From Trissonchulus latispiculum (lineage: Eukaryota; Nematoda; Enoplea; Enoplida; Ironidae), in the NCBI GenBank assembly GCA_030248195.1, contig JASAND010003992.1, positions 1 through 64,000 on the forward strand: 64,000 nucleotides of DNA, read 5' to 3'. Positions 21,077 to 33,199 of the stretch are shown here, piece by piece (position 1 is the first letter of the stretch; each line of letters opens with the position of its first letter). The notes beneath the pieces are model-generated. The model was not told where the DNA came from. It was given only the letters and a program-made list of their open reading frames with translations, and did not search any database. The position numbers were made by a program, and so were the translations under genes.

Positions 21077-22029
21077 ATCATTGATGTCTATGCATCCCCC
21101 GTAGATCCGTGGACTGGTGTCTGGTTTGACTGTTTATTATTCTGATAACGTACACATTTAGATATACTATCACAGATATACACAACAGGTTACTTTTAAC
21201 ACAACAAGAAAATAAATAAGATTATAACAGAAACAGATCAAACAAGTGTAAGTTAACAATGCACTGCTCGTTTAGGTTAGACACTAAAACAACAAAAAAC
21301 TGTATACTTGGCAGACATTTTTCGGTAAATCTGAAGGATTTTGGACAACGGCAAATGGAAAAATTTCCGGACACAAAGACAAAACAATTCAGTGAACGGA
21401 CAGCTTAATTTTTGTCAATAACAAAATCGGAGAGCTCTAAATCTGAGAAAAGGGAAGCCTAAAATACCAAACGGAGAAAAACAGTCCAGCAAAAATGATA
21501 AAATAAAACCATTACCGTTCAAGTTACAAAATTTAAGTAGATTATAACTACAAAAATAAATATATTATGTATAAATGTATGTATATATTTATACTTTATA
21601 CGTACTTCAATAAAGTATACATCGTCAATACTAATACATATTCAAATTTCGGACCAAGAGTCAACCAAATACAACGAAAGAAATTCACAGAAACGTAACA
21701 ACAAGAAAAACAAACTTAATAATAAAACCTATCAAGAAATTGACCGCATTAATAAAAACATGAAAGTACGTACCAGTGACGCATCCAGGGCTCGGGAAGC
21801 GGAATAAAATTTAGAAAATGCTCTTGCAATTTCAACATGTTTTAGGAATAGGCACATACACGATTATATTACCGCTGAAGCTAAAGGCAGAGGTGGGCTA
21901 ACAGCAAGGAAGTATGCTATGCTAACCTTTGTGATGAAAGTAGTTACACAAATCGTAATGCTAACACGAGACAAACTGCTCCCTCCCCTCAAGGCGCGCC
22001 CGGTACGTACGAACAATTACGGGAACAGA
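21077..22029. other. AT-rich sequence downstream of SLC39A7
   Basis: No gene. The SLC39A7 3' UTR must lie at its right side, but no AATAAA on the minus strand is found close to the stop. Confidence 0.3.
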
Positions 22030-25000
22030 TTATTCCAACCAACCAATTACAACCATTAATCCTATTCCTAGGAAAAGGGCTAAAATCTCCTTAATAGATT
22101 GCCAGAAACCACTGTTCTCTAACAGTTCTGGAATCACAGAAACTGTTGCAATGTAGATAAATCCACCAGCAGTGAATGGCAGAACCCAGCTGGAGCTGGC
22201 AGTCTAAAATAAGCACACAAAATAAAAGGCAAGGCAAAACAGAAAGTTGCGCATACCAAAAACAAGTAAAACACAATAAAAAGCATTTACTCTATTAGAA
22301 TGCCATCTATGAAATTAGTAAGAGTTTGAATCTCGCTTGTAGGCAAACGTTCGTTAGAGAAGAATCTATGATAGCAAATACATCTGAGAAGGTAAAAGCA
22401 GTCAAAACTACAAGTTCCATTTTTCTATTTTTTCCAGTTTGAAATTACACTTACATCGGCTAAGCTGTTCGGATCAGCAGCGAAAAGTGAAACACAGCAT
22501 CCCAACAAAGCACCTACAGCAGTGATCAACTGAAGCATCATCGCCTAAAATAGAGATAAATTTTATATGAAACAAATAGTGCTCCACATTTAACACATAG
22601 AGATAGAGGTATATACCAGTGAAACAATCATACTGACCAGACAACATGCATACATACACACCAGGGTTTTTTTTCAAAACGGCCAGTGGGCATTTTAGTG
22701 GGCAAACTTAGGATTGAGTGGGCAAATTTAGAGATCGGTGCGCAAAATTACAAAATTTTGCTAAGCGAATTTTAACCTTAAGTTTTACTTTGCTTTAATT
22801 AATAACGTGATTTATTCCATACCATCGAATTTGCGGCCGTTTTCGTTAGTTATGCCTTAAGCAATCTTAGTTTTTGTACAATACAGGGTTCTTATACATA
22901 TTAAAACACACGTATTAAAACAACAGCAGGGGGTCCGGGGGGCGCAGCCCCCCAGAAGCTGAACGAATTTTTCAAATTTTGATATTTTTGCACATGTTTT
23001 GAGTCATAGTTTCGATTTTCTGCAGTTGCATTTTGCTATAAATACATTCTGTCTTTTTTATAAAGACAAATTTTGCAACATTTCGAGGAGACATAGAAAG
23101 AGACAATAAGTGAAGTGAAGTAAAGCTAATCAAGTTACAATTTAGCAGTGACACAGGAACCCCAGCGGGGGCGCCCCCCAGAAAAAAAACTTGAAGATCT
23201 TTTGAAAATTAGCAATAAAACCGTAATAGAAATGTCCACTTCTTTTACCTCTGTGGTCCAATTTTTCAGTGGGCAAACTGCTGGGCAAATTTAAATTTGA
23301 GCGGGCAAACTTTTGGCCGAGTGGGCAAATGCCCCCAATTTTGCCCAAAAAACCGTGATACACACATACGCTTAACTAGAAAAGACTAGCTAATAACCCT
23401 TGTTTACAAGTAGAAATTCACTTTCCAATTCTCGCGCTGACAGAAATAAAACTGTATATCTTGTATGTTGTTTGCTAGCGAGTGAAAAACGTAGAGGCGT
23501 CAAATGCAAACACCTAGTGCTAGTCTGATGTGTCTACAGTCAGAATCGATGTATAAGCTGCCAACTACTGGGTTAGCATGAAAAAGCTTCCAGACAGTTA
23601 GAGATGAGAATTACGTAAACACACAGGTGTGTGTGAGAGAGAGTGTGTGTGTACACAATTCATGTACATGTCCATCAGGTCACGTTTACAGTGGTTTGAT
23701 ACAAGTTTAATAATAAAATTGCTGGAACTATCAATAATGAATGATTTTAGCTCTTTAAAATAAGAGTTACATATATGGTTATTACGATGAAAGTGAAAAA
23801 AACCAATACGGCAACTCAGAAGTTTCGAAACAAAATAAATTTTAATTTTTCATACCGACCCTTGAACTGCGATAGGTTGACCAACATCCCCTCCGAACCC
23901 ACCTCCCCTCTCCAACAACTCTTGAACCAAAATTTCCATAAACTATATATTGTTGCTGCACTAAGACAAACCCTTTCAGCCAACACTGCCGCAACATTTC
24001 TTAGTAAAACCAGGGAAATGGAAAAATAGTTAACATCTTAGTTCTTCCAGAAAATATATACTTATATATATATATATAAATATACTTCCAGAAAAACATC
24101 GTCGCCGTGCTACGGCTAAGCAAAAGTAGTGCCACCAGTTGAAACATTTTTGAACGCATTCACATTGAAATGCAAAACCGCACACATCGCTTCCATTCTG
24201 TGACAATCTACTGCACTTGCCTTCCGTTTACTACAGCCTGACTGAATAAGTATGGCAAAGTCTCCTATTTCATGAGGAACTTCGTGAATTAGGACAGTCA
24301 GAGTTGTAACGAGACCAATGGGATTCCCAGCCAAGTAGGAGGCACCCACGGCCAACCCATCAGTAAAATTATGACTGAAGTCTGCTGCCAAATTTAAGTA
24401 TCCAGCTACTTTGATATCCCCACCGGCACTGTCTGGCGGGGCGCTAACCGTTTCTAAAAAAACAATCGTAACACGAACACAATGTTTAATGAGTATATAT
24501 ATACGTATATAATATGTACGTAGTTGTTACTCCAAGCAATTAAGATATCAACTAATAATTTTAACTCCCATAATGTACATATTATATACATAATCCTGGT
24601 GTACAGTCGAGAGACCTCAAGTATTCTCAGAAAACCGAGGGGAAGGAAATGGAGGAAGGGGGTAACATTTTATGAACATTTACTCCTTTTTAGCTTAATG
24701 GGATCTGAAAAATTTTAGTTTGTTGGAAAATAACGAAACTTTACACAGATACAGGCCGTCACAATAGGAGTGACCTAGAGGAAATGCCCACTGAAGGCGG
24801 ACGGAAACGGCATGTAATTTGTTGCCTAGGGCAAAAGTTAGTACAAAAGAGCCCCCTTTTGGGATATGAGAGTTGCCGTTGAACTCTTATTTTTAAAGCA
24901 ACATTTAGGCGGCTTGGCCACTCCGTAGAAGGGGCTGGGGGGGCGATCAAAAACAAACAGAAATCTGAACTCAAACATGACCAATAAATAAATACACATT

Positions 25001-27207
25001 TCATGAATGATACAACAATAGCCTGGGGCTTTTTACTGGGTGTACCACTCCACTCGACAAATTGCCGCCCACTCATGTTAAGGCGCCTAGAAATTGCCAA
25101 GCTTTAGTATTTTGGTGAAAAATTTAAAAAAGTTTCCGGCTTCGCCGAAATTTTTTGGCCACAAATAGTCTATTTTTCTGCCAAAACTTAATGTTTTAGC
25201 AGTTTTTTTTAGCTTAGTTAACAGTTAACAGTTAGTATGTTGAAAACAGGTTATTTATCCTGTATTCTTAGCACTTTAAGCCCATTTACCCCTCCCCCCG
25301 TCCATTGAATCTCCCCGCCCCACTTATTTTTGCCTAAAAAATCCCAGCAATCCATACACATTTAACGGAGTACAGACACAAAAATAGCCCAACAAAACAA
25401 AGCATACGTACTTTTATCGCCATCCCCAGAGGCATGATGAGATTCGTCAGGGTCGGAATCAGTGGTCGTTGACCGCTCACTCTTCCGCTTCTTTCGACGA
25501 CGCGCAGCCGAGGAACCCGATTCGTTCTGCTGATCCGACTTTGCCGAAGACTCTTTCTCCTTCGGAGAAGGCGGTGCAGGTGGTGCATGAGAAGAGTGTG
25601 AATGGCCGTGTCCTCCTCCCTCACCCTTCATGATCCGCACAAACTTTTCCACCATCAAAAATGCCGTTATACCAGCCAGCACGTACAGGCCCACTGAAAT
25701 GTCATGCGGTTCATGTGGTTCCGTTCCCTCCCCGCCATGACTATGTCCGTGGGTATGACTGGATGCGCTGCCACCATGAGAGTGAGTATGCCCATGACCG
25801 TTGGGAATGGCATGGGGGATCAGATGAAGAAAGGCATCGCCTAGCAGACCGCCGGAGGCAAAGCTCAGCAGAACCTTCAGTTTAGGCTCATGCTGAGCTG
25901 AGTTGGAGTCAATCGGGATCAGGAACAGGATCAGATAGGGCGCTGCACTGATCAGCAGCGTTGAGGCAATGGAATAGACCCAGAGGGCTGTTCGTCGATC
26001 GTTCAGAAATGCCAGCGGACTGGACTCGTCCCACTGAGCAGCTGCTCCCACACTACCGCTCCCAGTGGCTCCTGAGGCAGGCTTAGCCGACTGAGCTTTA
26101 GGCGGCGGCTCGTGGGAATGAGAGTGAGCGTGATCATGTGAATGGTGATGATGATCATGCTGATCGTGAGAGTGGCTGTGAGAATGAGGACGATGACCTC
26201 CACCTCCCCCGGGCTGACTCTCAGGTGCTTTGGCCTAAAATAACGAAACTAAACAACATCGGGTTAACAGTCTGGATACAGGGTTCTTTGCGTATATACT
26301 GCAGATGCACAGCAAATAGTGAAGAAACGCATAGACCTTAGACCTAGTCGGTCGCTTCCTTTTTGATCACTTGATCTGGCTGCAGTATCCGCTAAGTATT
26401 AAACCTGCCGAGACTGACCCCCATATTGCCTATGGGCAGAGTGGCCGAGAACAGACAGACAAGAAACGCATTCTGGTGAAGAAACCTCATGGTCCTTAGA
26501 TTATGCTACCGTCACCGAGCTTGTGGGTCCAATATGCCATTTATTCCGGGCTGTCCCTATCTTGACCCTTGGCTTTTGACCCCATTGCTAAGACGTGTGT
26601 TGGGCTTGAAGGTGGAGACTCCCCGTATGGATTCGCCCGCCGGTCGCCAAGACGAACAAGAAGAAGAAGAAACGCTAAGTGGGTGTATATACTTATAAGC
26701 TAAGCAAACTATAAATTTTTTCCAACGTATATAGGTCAATCTTCAAAACATTTCTGCTTAGTCAAAGATTTTTACCAAAGCTGTTTGATTATATATAGTA
26801 ATATATACTCTACGCGTTTATGAGAAAATCTTTCAGACTTTCTATGTAAAAAACGTTAAAACACAAATGTTTGGCCCTTTTAATAAAAACCCTCGAAAAT
26901 TTCTTTCCGCCATCCTCTGGAACGGTCCAGTCTGCCTAAAAACATCTGATACCCGTTGTCCCGTTATTACGCATTTATAACCATTAACATAACATACGTA
27001 TGTGGGTCTACAAACTCTTAAATAACTCCAACAAAATAAATATATACGTACGCACAAACCTAACGCACTAACCGGTTGATTTGCTTCTTTGGAATATTTG
27101 AAATGAGGTGCTTCGTCATGGTCGTGATCGTGGGAATGAGAATGACCTGCTACTGTAACGAAATATAACACCAGCAAAGTGAACCTAAGCTTCCCATTGA
27201 TAGTCAT
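22030..27207 (-). CDS. SLC39A7: Zinc transporter ZIP7 (SLC39A7/KE4/Catsup type), 5 exons, 484 aa
   Basis: Coding exons in transcript order: 27207-27073, 26234-25412, 24453-24221, 22544-22455, 22203-22030; 1455 nt in frame. ZIP7 releases zinc from ER/Golgi to cytosol. Exon 1 encodes a signal peptide (about residues 1-21) followed by a His/Asp cluster. A second His-rich stretch starts near residue 59, and more His repeats lie in the lumenal and cytosolic loops. The LIV-1 zinc-site motifs are present: HNFTDG at residues 347-352 and HEVPHE at 376-381, followed by [16 protein letters not shown] as in animal ZIP7. Terminal helices read [20 protein letters not shown]. Length is close to human (469 aa). 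The exon 3 donor is GC rather than GT (AAG|GCAAGT); using a nearby GT breaks the frame into exon 4. Intron 3 contains a hAT-like MITE. Confidence 0.94.
22662..23357. mobile_element. hAT-like MITE in SLC39A7 intron 3, GTGGGCAAA subterminal repeats
   Basis: Ends CAGGGTTTTTT and AAAAAACCGTG. Perfect 8-bp duplication ATACACAC at 22654-22661 and 23358-23365. Both subterminal regions repeat GTGGGCAAA. The interior contains GGGGGCGCAGCCCCCC and GGGGGCGCCCCCC, possibly ends of a further nested element. No transposase. Confidence 0.82.
25023..25347. mobile_element. Degenerate MITE in SLC39A7 intron 2
   Basis: Ends CTGGGGCTTTTTACT and CTAAAAAATCCCAG, related to the CTGGCTTTTTC family. Contains the CCGGCTTCGCCG stem-loop motif near 25136. 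Confidence 0.4.
26331..26665 (+). mobile_element. Possible SINE or LINE 3' end in SLC39A7 intron 1
   Basis: A GC-rich body ends in an AAGAAGAAGAAG tail. GAAGAAACGC occurs just before (26321-26330) and just after (26666-26675), suggesting a target duplication; a third copy near 26461 makes the left boundary uncertain. Confidence 0.4.
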
Positions 27208-27260
27208 TATTATGTAATAATATAATTCCAGATCGCAGAAACAGTCTAAAACAGAAAGAA
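27208..27260 (-). other. Strong acceptor-like site 38 nt upstream of SLC39A7 ATG
   Basis: On the minus strand a polypyrimidine tract TTCTTTCTGTTTTAG ends with AG at 27247-27246, followed by a 38-nt leader to the ATG. Either a 5' UTR intron or a spliced-leader acceptor. Confidence 0.5.
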
Positions 27261-27323
27261 CGTGGGAAAACTGTACATAGCGCGCTAGACCAAATGGCAT
27301 TTTTAGGGATTTGAAAGTGGAGG

Positions 27324-27668
27324 CAGGGTATTTTTAGGGATTTTTTTCGGGGGGGGGGCGGGTCCAGGGGGAGGGGGGGAGATTTTTGTAAAAATGAGCC
27401 AAAAATTGGTATTTTTGGCGTATTTTGCACGTAGACACGCAAAAAGTTCTCAAAAATGCCAGGATTTAAGCCAAAATAGCTATGTTTAGGTAAAAATCTC
27501 CGGCGAAGCCGGAAGATTTTTGAAAATTTGACCATTTTTGGAAAAAATGTAGACCTCATTAAGGGGAAAGACCAAAATCTGGGGGGGGGGACGATTTCGG
27601 GGAGGAAGGCATTTTCGGGGGGGAAGGTCAATTTCGGGGGTGGCGCCCTCCCTGTAAAAAATACCCTG
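27324..27668. mobile_element. MITE with CAGGGTATTTTT ends
   Basis: CAGGGTATTTTTAGGG and CCTGTAAAAAATACCCTG are inverted ends around G-run sequence. TGGAG lies beside each end with a one-base offset, so the duplication is not clean. It begins about 117 bp upstream of the SLC39A7 start. Confidence 0.55.
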
Positions 27669-27739
27669 TGGAGCAAGTCCAAACTATATATAAACTACAC
27701 CTTAAATTTTGCGAAAAATCATCATTTGTAAGGTATATA

Positions 27740-28500
27740 TCTAAAACCATAGGTGTAATTGGGGGAGGTTTGGGGGGGGGAACCCCCCCAGCCATTTTTA
27801 CAAACCACCTCCAAAAATTATTGGGGGCCCCCGCCCATACGTGTGCTTAGTGGGGGGGGGTTTTCACCCCCCCCCCTCAGACCTGAACTCCCCCCCCCCA
27901 CCAGAGGGGTCCCTCACCCTCACCCCCCCCCAGAACCCGGATTTTTCCGGTAAAAAACCGGTTTTTCGGCGGCCTTCGGCCGCCCTTCATCCCCCCAGAA
28001 CTTCCCCTCCTGCACATGTCTCCCGCCCCCAACAGGGGGGGGGGGTAGTCGCGCCGAAGGCGCGAAAAATTGGCCAGAAATTGGGTATTTTTAGGGTAAA
28101 CTTTGCAAAATTTTTCAAAAATGTCCAAATTTTTGGCTTAGTGTTCATTATTGCGTGAAATACTCGTTTTCAAAAGTTTTATGGACTTTCTGACAAAATA
28201 TTGACCATATTTTGGAGTTAGAAACGTGCTGGCAATCAAGTTTTCGAGTTTAAAACCCCTGTCTAATGTTAAAAATAGTTAATGGTTGGATGTTTTGTGG
28301 CATTATATATATATATATAGCAATGGCTGAAAATCGATTTTTGGCATAAAAATTGAAAAAATTTTTTGGGGGAGGTTTGGGGGTGGTCTAAAAAGGGGGC
28401 CCGCCCCCAAAATTTGGCGGAAGGGGGCGGCCTCCTCCAACCCCAATCCCCGTTACAACTATGTCTAAAACACAAAGAAATAGCCATTTTTAAGTTCAAA
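27740..28500. repeat. G/C-homopolymer repeat block
   Basis: Dense runs of 8 or more G or C, e.g. 28028-28047, mixed with AAAATTTTT blocks. No coding signal; the proline/glycine-rich frames are composition artefacts. Confidence 0.45.
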
Positions 28501-28921
28501 TGGGCGTTTAAGCATAGGTGTGCCTGGAAACTGTTTACCCCCTGTTAGACCCCCCCACGGAGAGGCCAGATCCCCCTCCCCCCCTACCCGACCTCAACTA
28601 CTCGCCCCCCCCCCCAAGCCGAGCTCAAACCCCCTCTCCCCCCCCCCTAAAATTGGGTCCAAACCAAGTAAAAAATTCAAAATTTTTGAAAAATTGTTGT
28701 GCAACTTCTGAAAATTTTTGAAAAAAAATTTGAAAAATAGGCTATAAATCACCTATAAACAGCTAAAGATGGTTATTTATAGCAATTAAAAGATAATATA
28801 CGCAATTATAAACCACAATCTGGGCTAATTTAGGCATACTTCAGTACAAATTTGTCAATTTTCAAGCCCTATTTTCGCATACGAAAACTACTGACAGAAG
28901 CTTTTGAGTACGTTTAATGTA

Positions 28922-30022
28922 TAGCCATGGGGTGAAAAAACCCACCCCCCTTTTGGGGGGAAAAACCCACCCGCCTCCTGGGTCATGGGTTAGAGATATG
29001 AGCTCCAAAACATAGCAGCAGGAAGCGCGACTCTTTCTAACCTATGTATGCAAAGATCAAGTCATTTGGTTCACTCCTGCTTATTTTATGACATTTTGAA
29101 AATGACAACTACTTTTTGGTTCAACCATCCAAAAATTTACCAAAAGTTTGGACCGATGTAACTTTTGACTGGGTTGGGCTAGAAAAGTTTTGCAAATATC
29201 TGCAATGATGGCAACTCTTCCTCTTTGCACACAGCAAAAATTAGACCGATCCGCTGTACCATTAGTCTGGCACATTGCCAAACGTGGCGGGGGAAAACCC
29301 ACTTTGGGGGGGAAAACCCACCCAAATTTTTTTGAAAAATTTTTTAACAACTCAACACGGAAACAATTAGAGACTATAGCACGGTACTATCGAGCACGCT
29401 GCGTCATCCTATGCGGTCAGATTCGGACAATTTTGCTTACCTGGCTAGCTAGGGGCTAAAAACCTTAAAAGTGCCATTTCGCAGCTGGAGGACCCAATAC
29501 AGGTACAATTGTGGATTTTAACAGCCAATTCTACGTAAAAAACCATTCTCTACACGATAGAATAATAAGTTTTATCAAATTACATCATTTTTAGCATTTT
29601 TCAAAAATTGCCCTATGTTTATGTGTTAAACTTCATGAAACCTGGCCAGTTGATGCAGCATTTTCAACGGCACATGAGATCTCAAAAAAAGCTACTTAGA
29701 TCGGGTTTTTTGGTTCATACTAACTAAAAAAGGGTTGAATTTTACACTGGAAGTGTCAGAATTGCGGTAGAACAATTTTTAAGACCTGTGAGGGGTGGGT
29801 TTATTTCCCCCCCCCATTTGGGTTTTCCCCCCCATTGGTTTTTTCCCCCGCTACTTTTTGCATTATACCGCTCTAACGGTACAACTTAGAGAAGTGCAAA
29901 TAGGCTTAAAAGAAAGTTCTAAGTACGCCAAGTACGATGGTATATAAAGTTATCAGATAACCCTTATAATAAAAAAAGTTCCAGCCAAAATCCGAAAATG
30001 TGGGTTTTTCCCCCCATGGCTA
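28922..30022 (+). mobile_element. TA-flanked transposon, copy B
   Basis: Starts TAGCCATGGGG and ends CCCCATGGCTA, nearly identical to 2497-3589. The empty site in the sister hAT copy (31056-31064) reads AATGTACTGTACATC. Confidence 0.8.
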
Positions 30023-30097
30023 TTACATCGAAAAAGGAGCATTTTTAGCTAAAAAAACTTGGGTACAGTTTAGGGGGTTTCCTCCCCCCCCCCCCAT

Positions 30098-30271
30098 GGG
30101 CGCACCCAGGGGAGGGGGTTTTGGGGGTTCCGACCCCTCCCTTTTAATCCGATTTACCCCCTGGAATTTTTGGGGAGAACGCAAAAACTGAACTATTTTC
30201 AATGCATAAAACTAAAAAATAGAAACATATTCAGGTTAGACCCCTCCCTTTTCAAAATCCTGGGTGCGCCC
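30098..30271. mobile_element. 174-bp MITE with 13-bp perfect ends
   Basis: GGGCGCACCCAGG and CCTGGGTGCGCCC are perfect inverted termini. It is absent from the matching position of the sister copy at 31100-31125, where only a C-run is present. Confidence 0.65.
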
Positions 30272-30656
30272 CTGCCCCCCCCCCAAATTTCGGATTTGGG
30301 TGGGGTCCCCCGAGCCAAATTTGGACCTTCTACTCCCCCGCCCCAACCCAAACAGGTGGTACACCTATGCGTTTAAGCCCACAAACTTAACCAAAAATTG
30401 AAAACATTTTAAAAATTTAACCCCGAAAACTCAATTTTTCGACGATATGCCGCCGAAAAAGTGGGTGGGGCTTGCCGAAAAGTGAGGAAAAATAATAAGT
30501 TTGCCCAACGTTTTAATAAACTGGATGAATATTTTAAAAATCGGCAATCTTTTGCTAAAACTAGGAAATTGTTAAAATTTGTGAAATGCTTTGTAAAATT
30601 ACGAAAAAGTAGGGAGGGGAATTCGAAAGTGGGGAACCACCGTACGAATATAAGTA

Positions 30657-31208
30657 CATAGGTGCACCAGGCTACAGTTTGCCCCCTGTGAGACCCCCCC
30701 CCCACGGAGAGGCCAGACCCCCCTCCCCCCCTATCCGACCTCAACTACTCCCCCCAAGCCGAGCTCAAACCCCCCTCCCCCCCAAAATTGGGTGCAAACC
30801 AGGAAAAAAATGCGAAATTTTTGAAAAAATTTTTTGCAATTTCTGAAAATTTTTAAAAAAAATTCGAAAAAATGGCTATAAATCACATATAAACAGCTAA
30901 AGATGGTTATTTATAGCAATTAAAAGGTAATATACGCAATTATAAACCACAATCTGGGCTAAATTAGGCATATTTTAGCACAAATTTGTCAATTTTCAAG
31001 CCCTATTTTCGCATACGAAAACTATTGACAGAAGCTTTTGAGTATGTTTAATGTACTGTACATCGAAAAAGGAGCATTTTTAGCTAAAAAAACTTGGGTA
31101 CAGTTTAGGGGGTTCCCCCCTCCCCCGAATTTCGGATTTTGGTGGGGTCCCCCGAGCCAAATTTGGACCTTCTACTCCCCCCCAACCCAAGCAGGTGGTA
31201 CACCTATG
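30657..31208. mobile_element. hAT-like element (CATAGGTGT family), copy 2
   Basis: Ends CATAGGTGCACC and GGTACACCTATG. Perfect 8-bp duplication TATAAGTA at 30649-30656 and 31209-31216. 552 bp without nested inserts. Confidence 0.85.
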
Positions 31209-31423
31209 TATAAGTATATATACCTAAATTTTTAGAGCTACGTCTTCCCCCTCCCCGACCCGAAATCCCATCAGCCTAGAGTCAAAAATTTAACTGGCTT
31301 ATACAAAATGGTATATATAATTTAAAAAAACACATTTTAGCTTAAATTCATTTTAAAACCGTGTAAAACGATAAAAAGAAGCTTGCTGTGGCGGAAAAAC
31401 CATAACAATGCAGGAAATCATGG

Positions 31424-31741
31424 CTGGGCTTATTCTAGTGGGGGGGGGGGTGGGGGGCCCGCCATAAACACCCTCCCCTCCCCAAAAAAGTGGGAGCCCC
31501 TTTTGGTACCAACTTTTGCCCGGAAAAAATCGCTCAGAAGGCCCAATTTTCAAAAATTTTCCGGCTTCGCCGGAGATTTTTAGTCGATTTTTGCCTATTT
31601 AAGCGCTATTTTTGCACTAAAAATGAACTTTTTTGGCGATTACTATAAAAATAGCGCTATTTTTAGCATGTTTTTTGAAAAATTTTCGCCCCCCCCAAGA
31701 ATGACTCGCCCCCCGAGGCCCCCCCCCTAGAATAAGCCCAG
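31424..31741. mobile_element. MITE with 15-bp perfect ends CTGGGCTTATTCTAG
   Basis: CTGGGCTTATTCTAG and CTAGAATAAGCCCAG are perfect 15-bp inverted repeats. 318 bp with CCGGCTTCGCCGG inside. No clear duplication. Related to copies in MED22 intron 2. Confidence 0.7.
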
Positions 31742-33199
31742 CATAGGCTATATATATGTTTGACTCTTTCAATAGTTTTGGGGGAACGTACCCCACTGGA
31801 AGGGGGATAGTCGAGCCGATGGCGCGAAGACTGGCCAAAAAGTGGGTATTTTTAGGATAAATGCTCAAAATGTTTGAAACAGTCCAAATTTGTGCTTAAA
31901 GTCCAAAAGTCTTAGTTTGTCTAATCAGGCAACCTTACGTGTAAGCGAACTCTCCGCTGAAACGACCCCATTTGTGATCACAGATCCCAATTTGAAAGGG
32001 AAAGTCAACCAAATCAAATCAGTCAAATTCTTAGTTTAATCTTGCTCAGTTCATTACAAATTGCTCGTGTGCTTATACTAAATTCCCCATACTTTCATGT
32101 ACCACACTTCATTTTGCTCGGTCGCCGACCCCCTAAAAAGTTTGGCTACCCCACCTTTGGCTTCGGTTAGGAAGTTCCTTGAAAACATGACTTTGAAAAC
32201 AAAACATGATAGCTGTAAGCCCACGAATAAGGGCGAATTCTCAATTATTGGGGAACTTTCCATCTTTTATGGACAAGCCATGGAACAGAAATGAATATGA
32301 TCATGAGGAACCAATACGATATTTGTGTTCTCTATGCGCACAGTATTTCTTGACATTGCGCGAGGCATGAACCAACTTGAAAATTCAGATAGCTTTTGAT
32401 ATTTCAATTCTAAATTCAGTTTCAATACGTTCTGTTCAGTCTGGGCACCATGGTCTCCTAAAGTGGGCAGTCTTTGGTCAATCCATGGTTTGAAAGGACA
32501 CACTTATGTTAAATACTCGCTACGCGAAGTGTATTTAAAAATCATTTTTAGTGATTTCTTCAATTCTACTGTGTGTGAACTTTGGCTTCGCTGCGTGAGT
32601 CGTCATGTAGACAAGGAACTAGTGAGTACAATATAGTCAGTTGATGTGTGTCTGTCGTACAGTACAGTCGGCCTTTAGAGCCCAACATTTTATTAGCTGT
32701 GATTATGGTTTGCCAAGGTAAAGTGTAAGTTCCTTCATTAAAATATTTGTACGCCACCAACGACTATTGATGATTAGGTTAGACATATCTTATTAGAGAG
32801 TTGAGCCCTATGATGAGTAGTATACTGATCCTGCAATAGATTCGCCTCACTAATTTCCGGTTTACCTCCGGACACTAAGCCGGAGGTTAATACCTATATT
32901 TTTATAATTAGCCAAAAATAAATACCTCTTCTGTGGTTCGTTTTCATTTTACATGACATTTTCGGTTACCTTAGAAGAGCTAGGGGCTTTCTTTACAGTT
33001 AGTCGGTTTTAATGATCTCTTCTTAATTTCATGCTAATCAACATTACTAGCAAAGCTAAAATTTCAATAACTAAATCCAGCACGCTTTCTTCTTTCGAAT
33101 TTTCACAAAATAATTACCAGTTCTGTGGTTTGACCTCATTTTATACACCAAATTTTCAACCACATGGGAAGACTTCAGTGCAACTGCCAAGTTTTGTTA
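31742..33199. other. Intergenic sequence without recognised gene
   Basis: Mixed AT-rich sequence. ACCTCCGG and CCGGAGGT near 32863-32888 form a small hairpin. No coding region supported. Confidence 0.3.

Larger units (their letters stand above)
28513..30369. mobile_element. hAT-like element (CATAGGTGT family), copy 1, with two nested insertions
   Basis: Ends CATAGGTGTGCC and GGTACACCTATG. Perfect 8-bp duplication CGTTTAAG at 28505-28512 and 30370-30377. Without the inserts at 28922-30022 and 30098-30271 it aligns with the 552-bp copy at 30657-31208. Confidence 0.85.
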
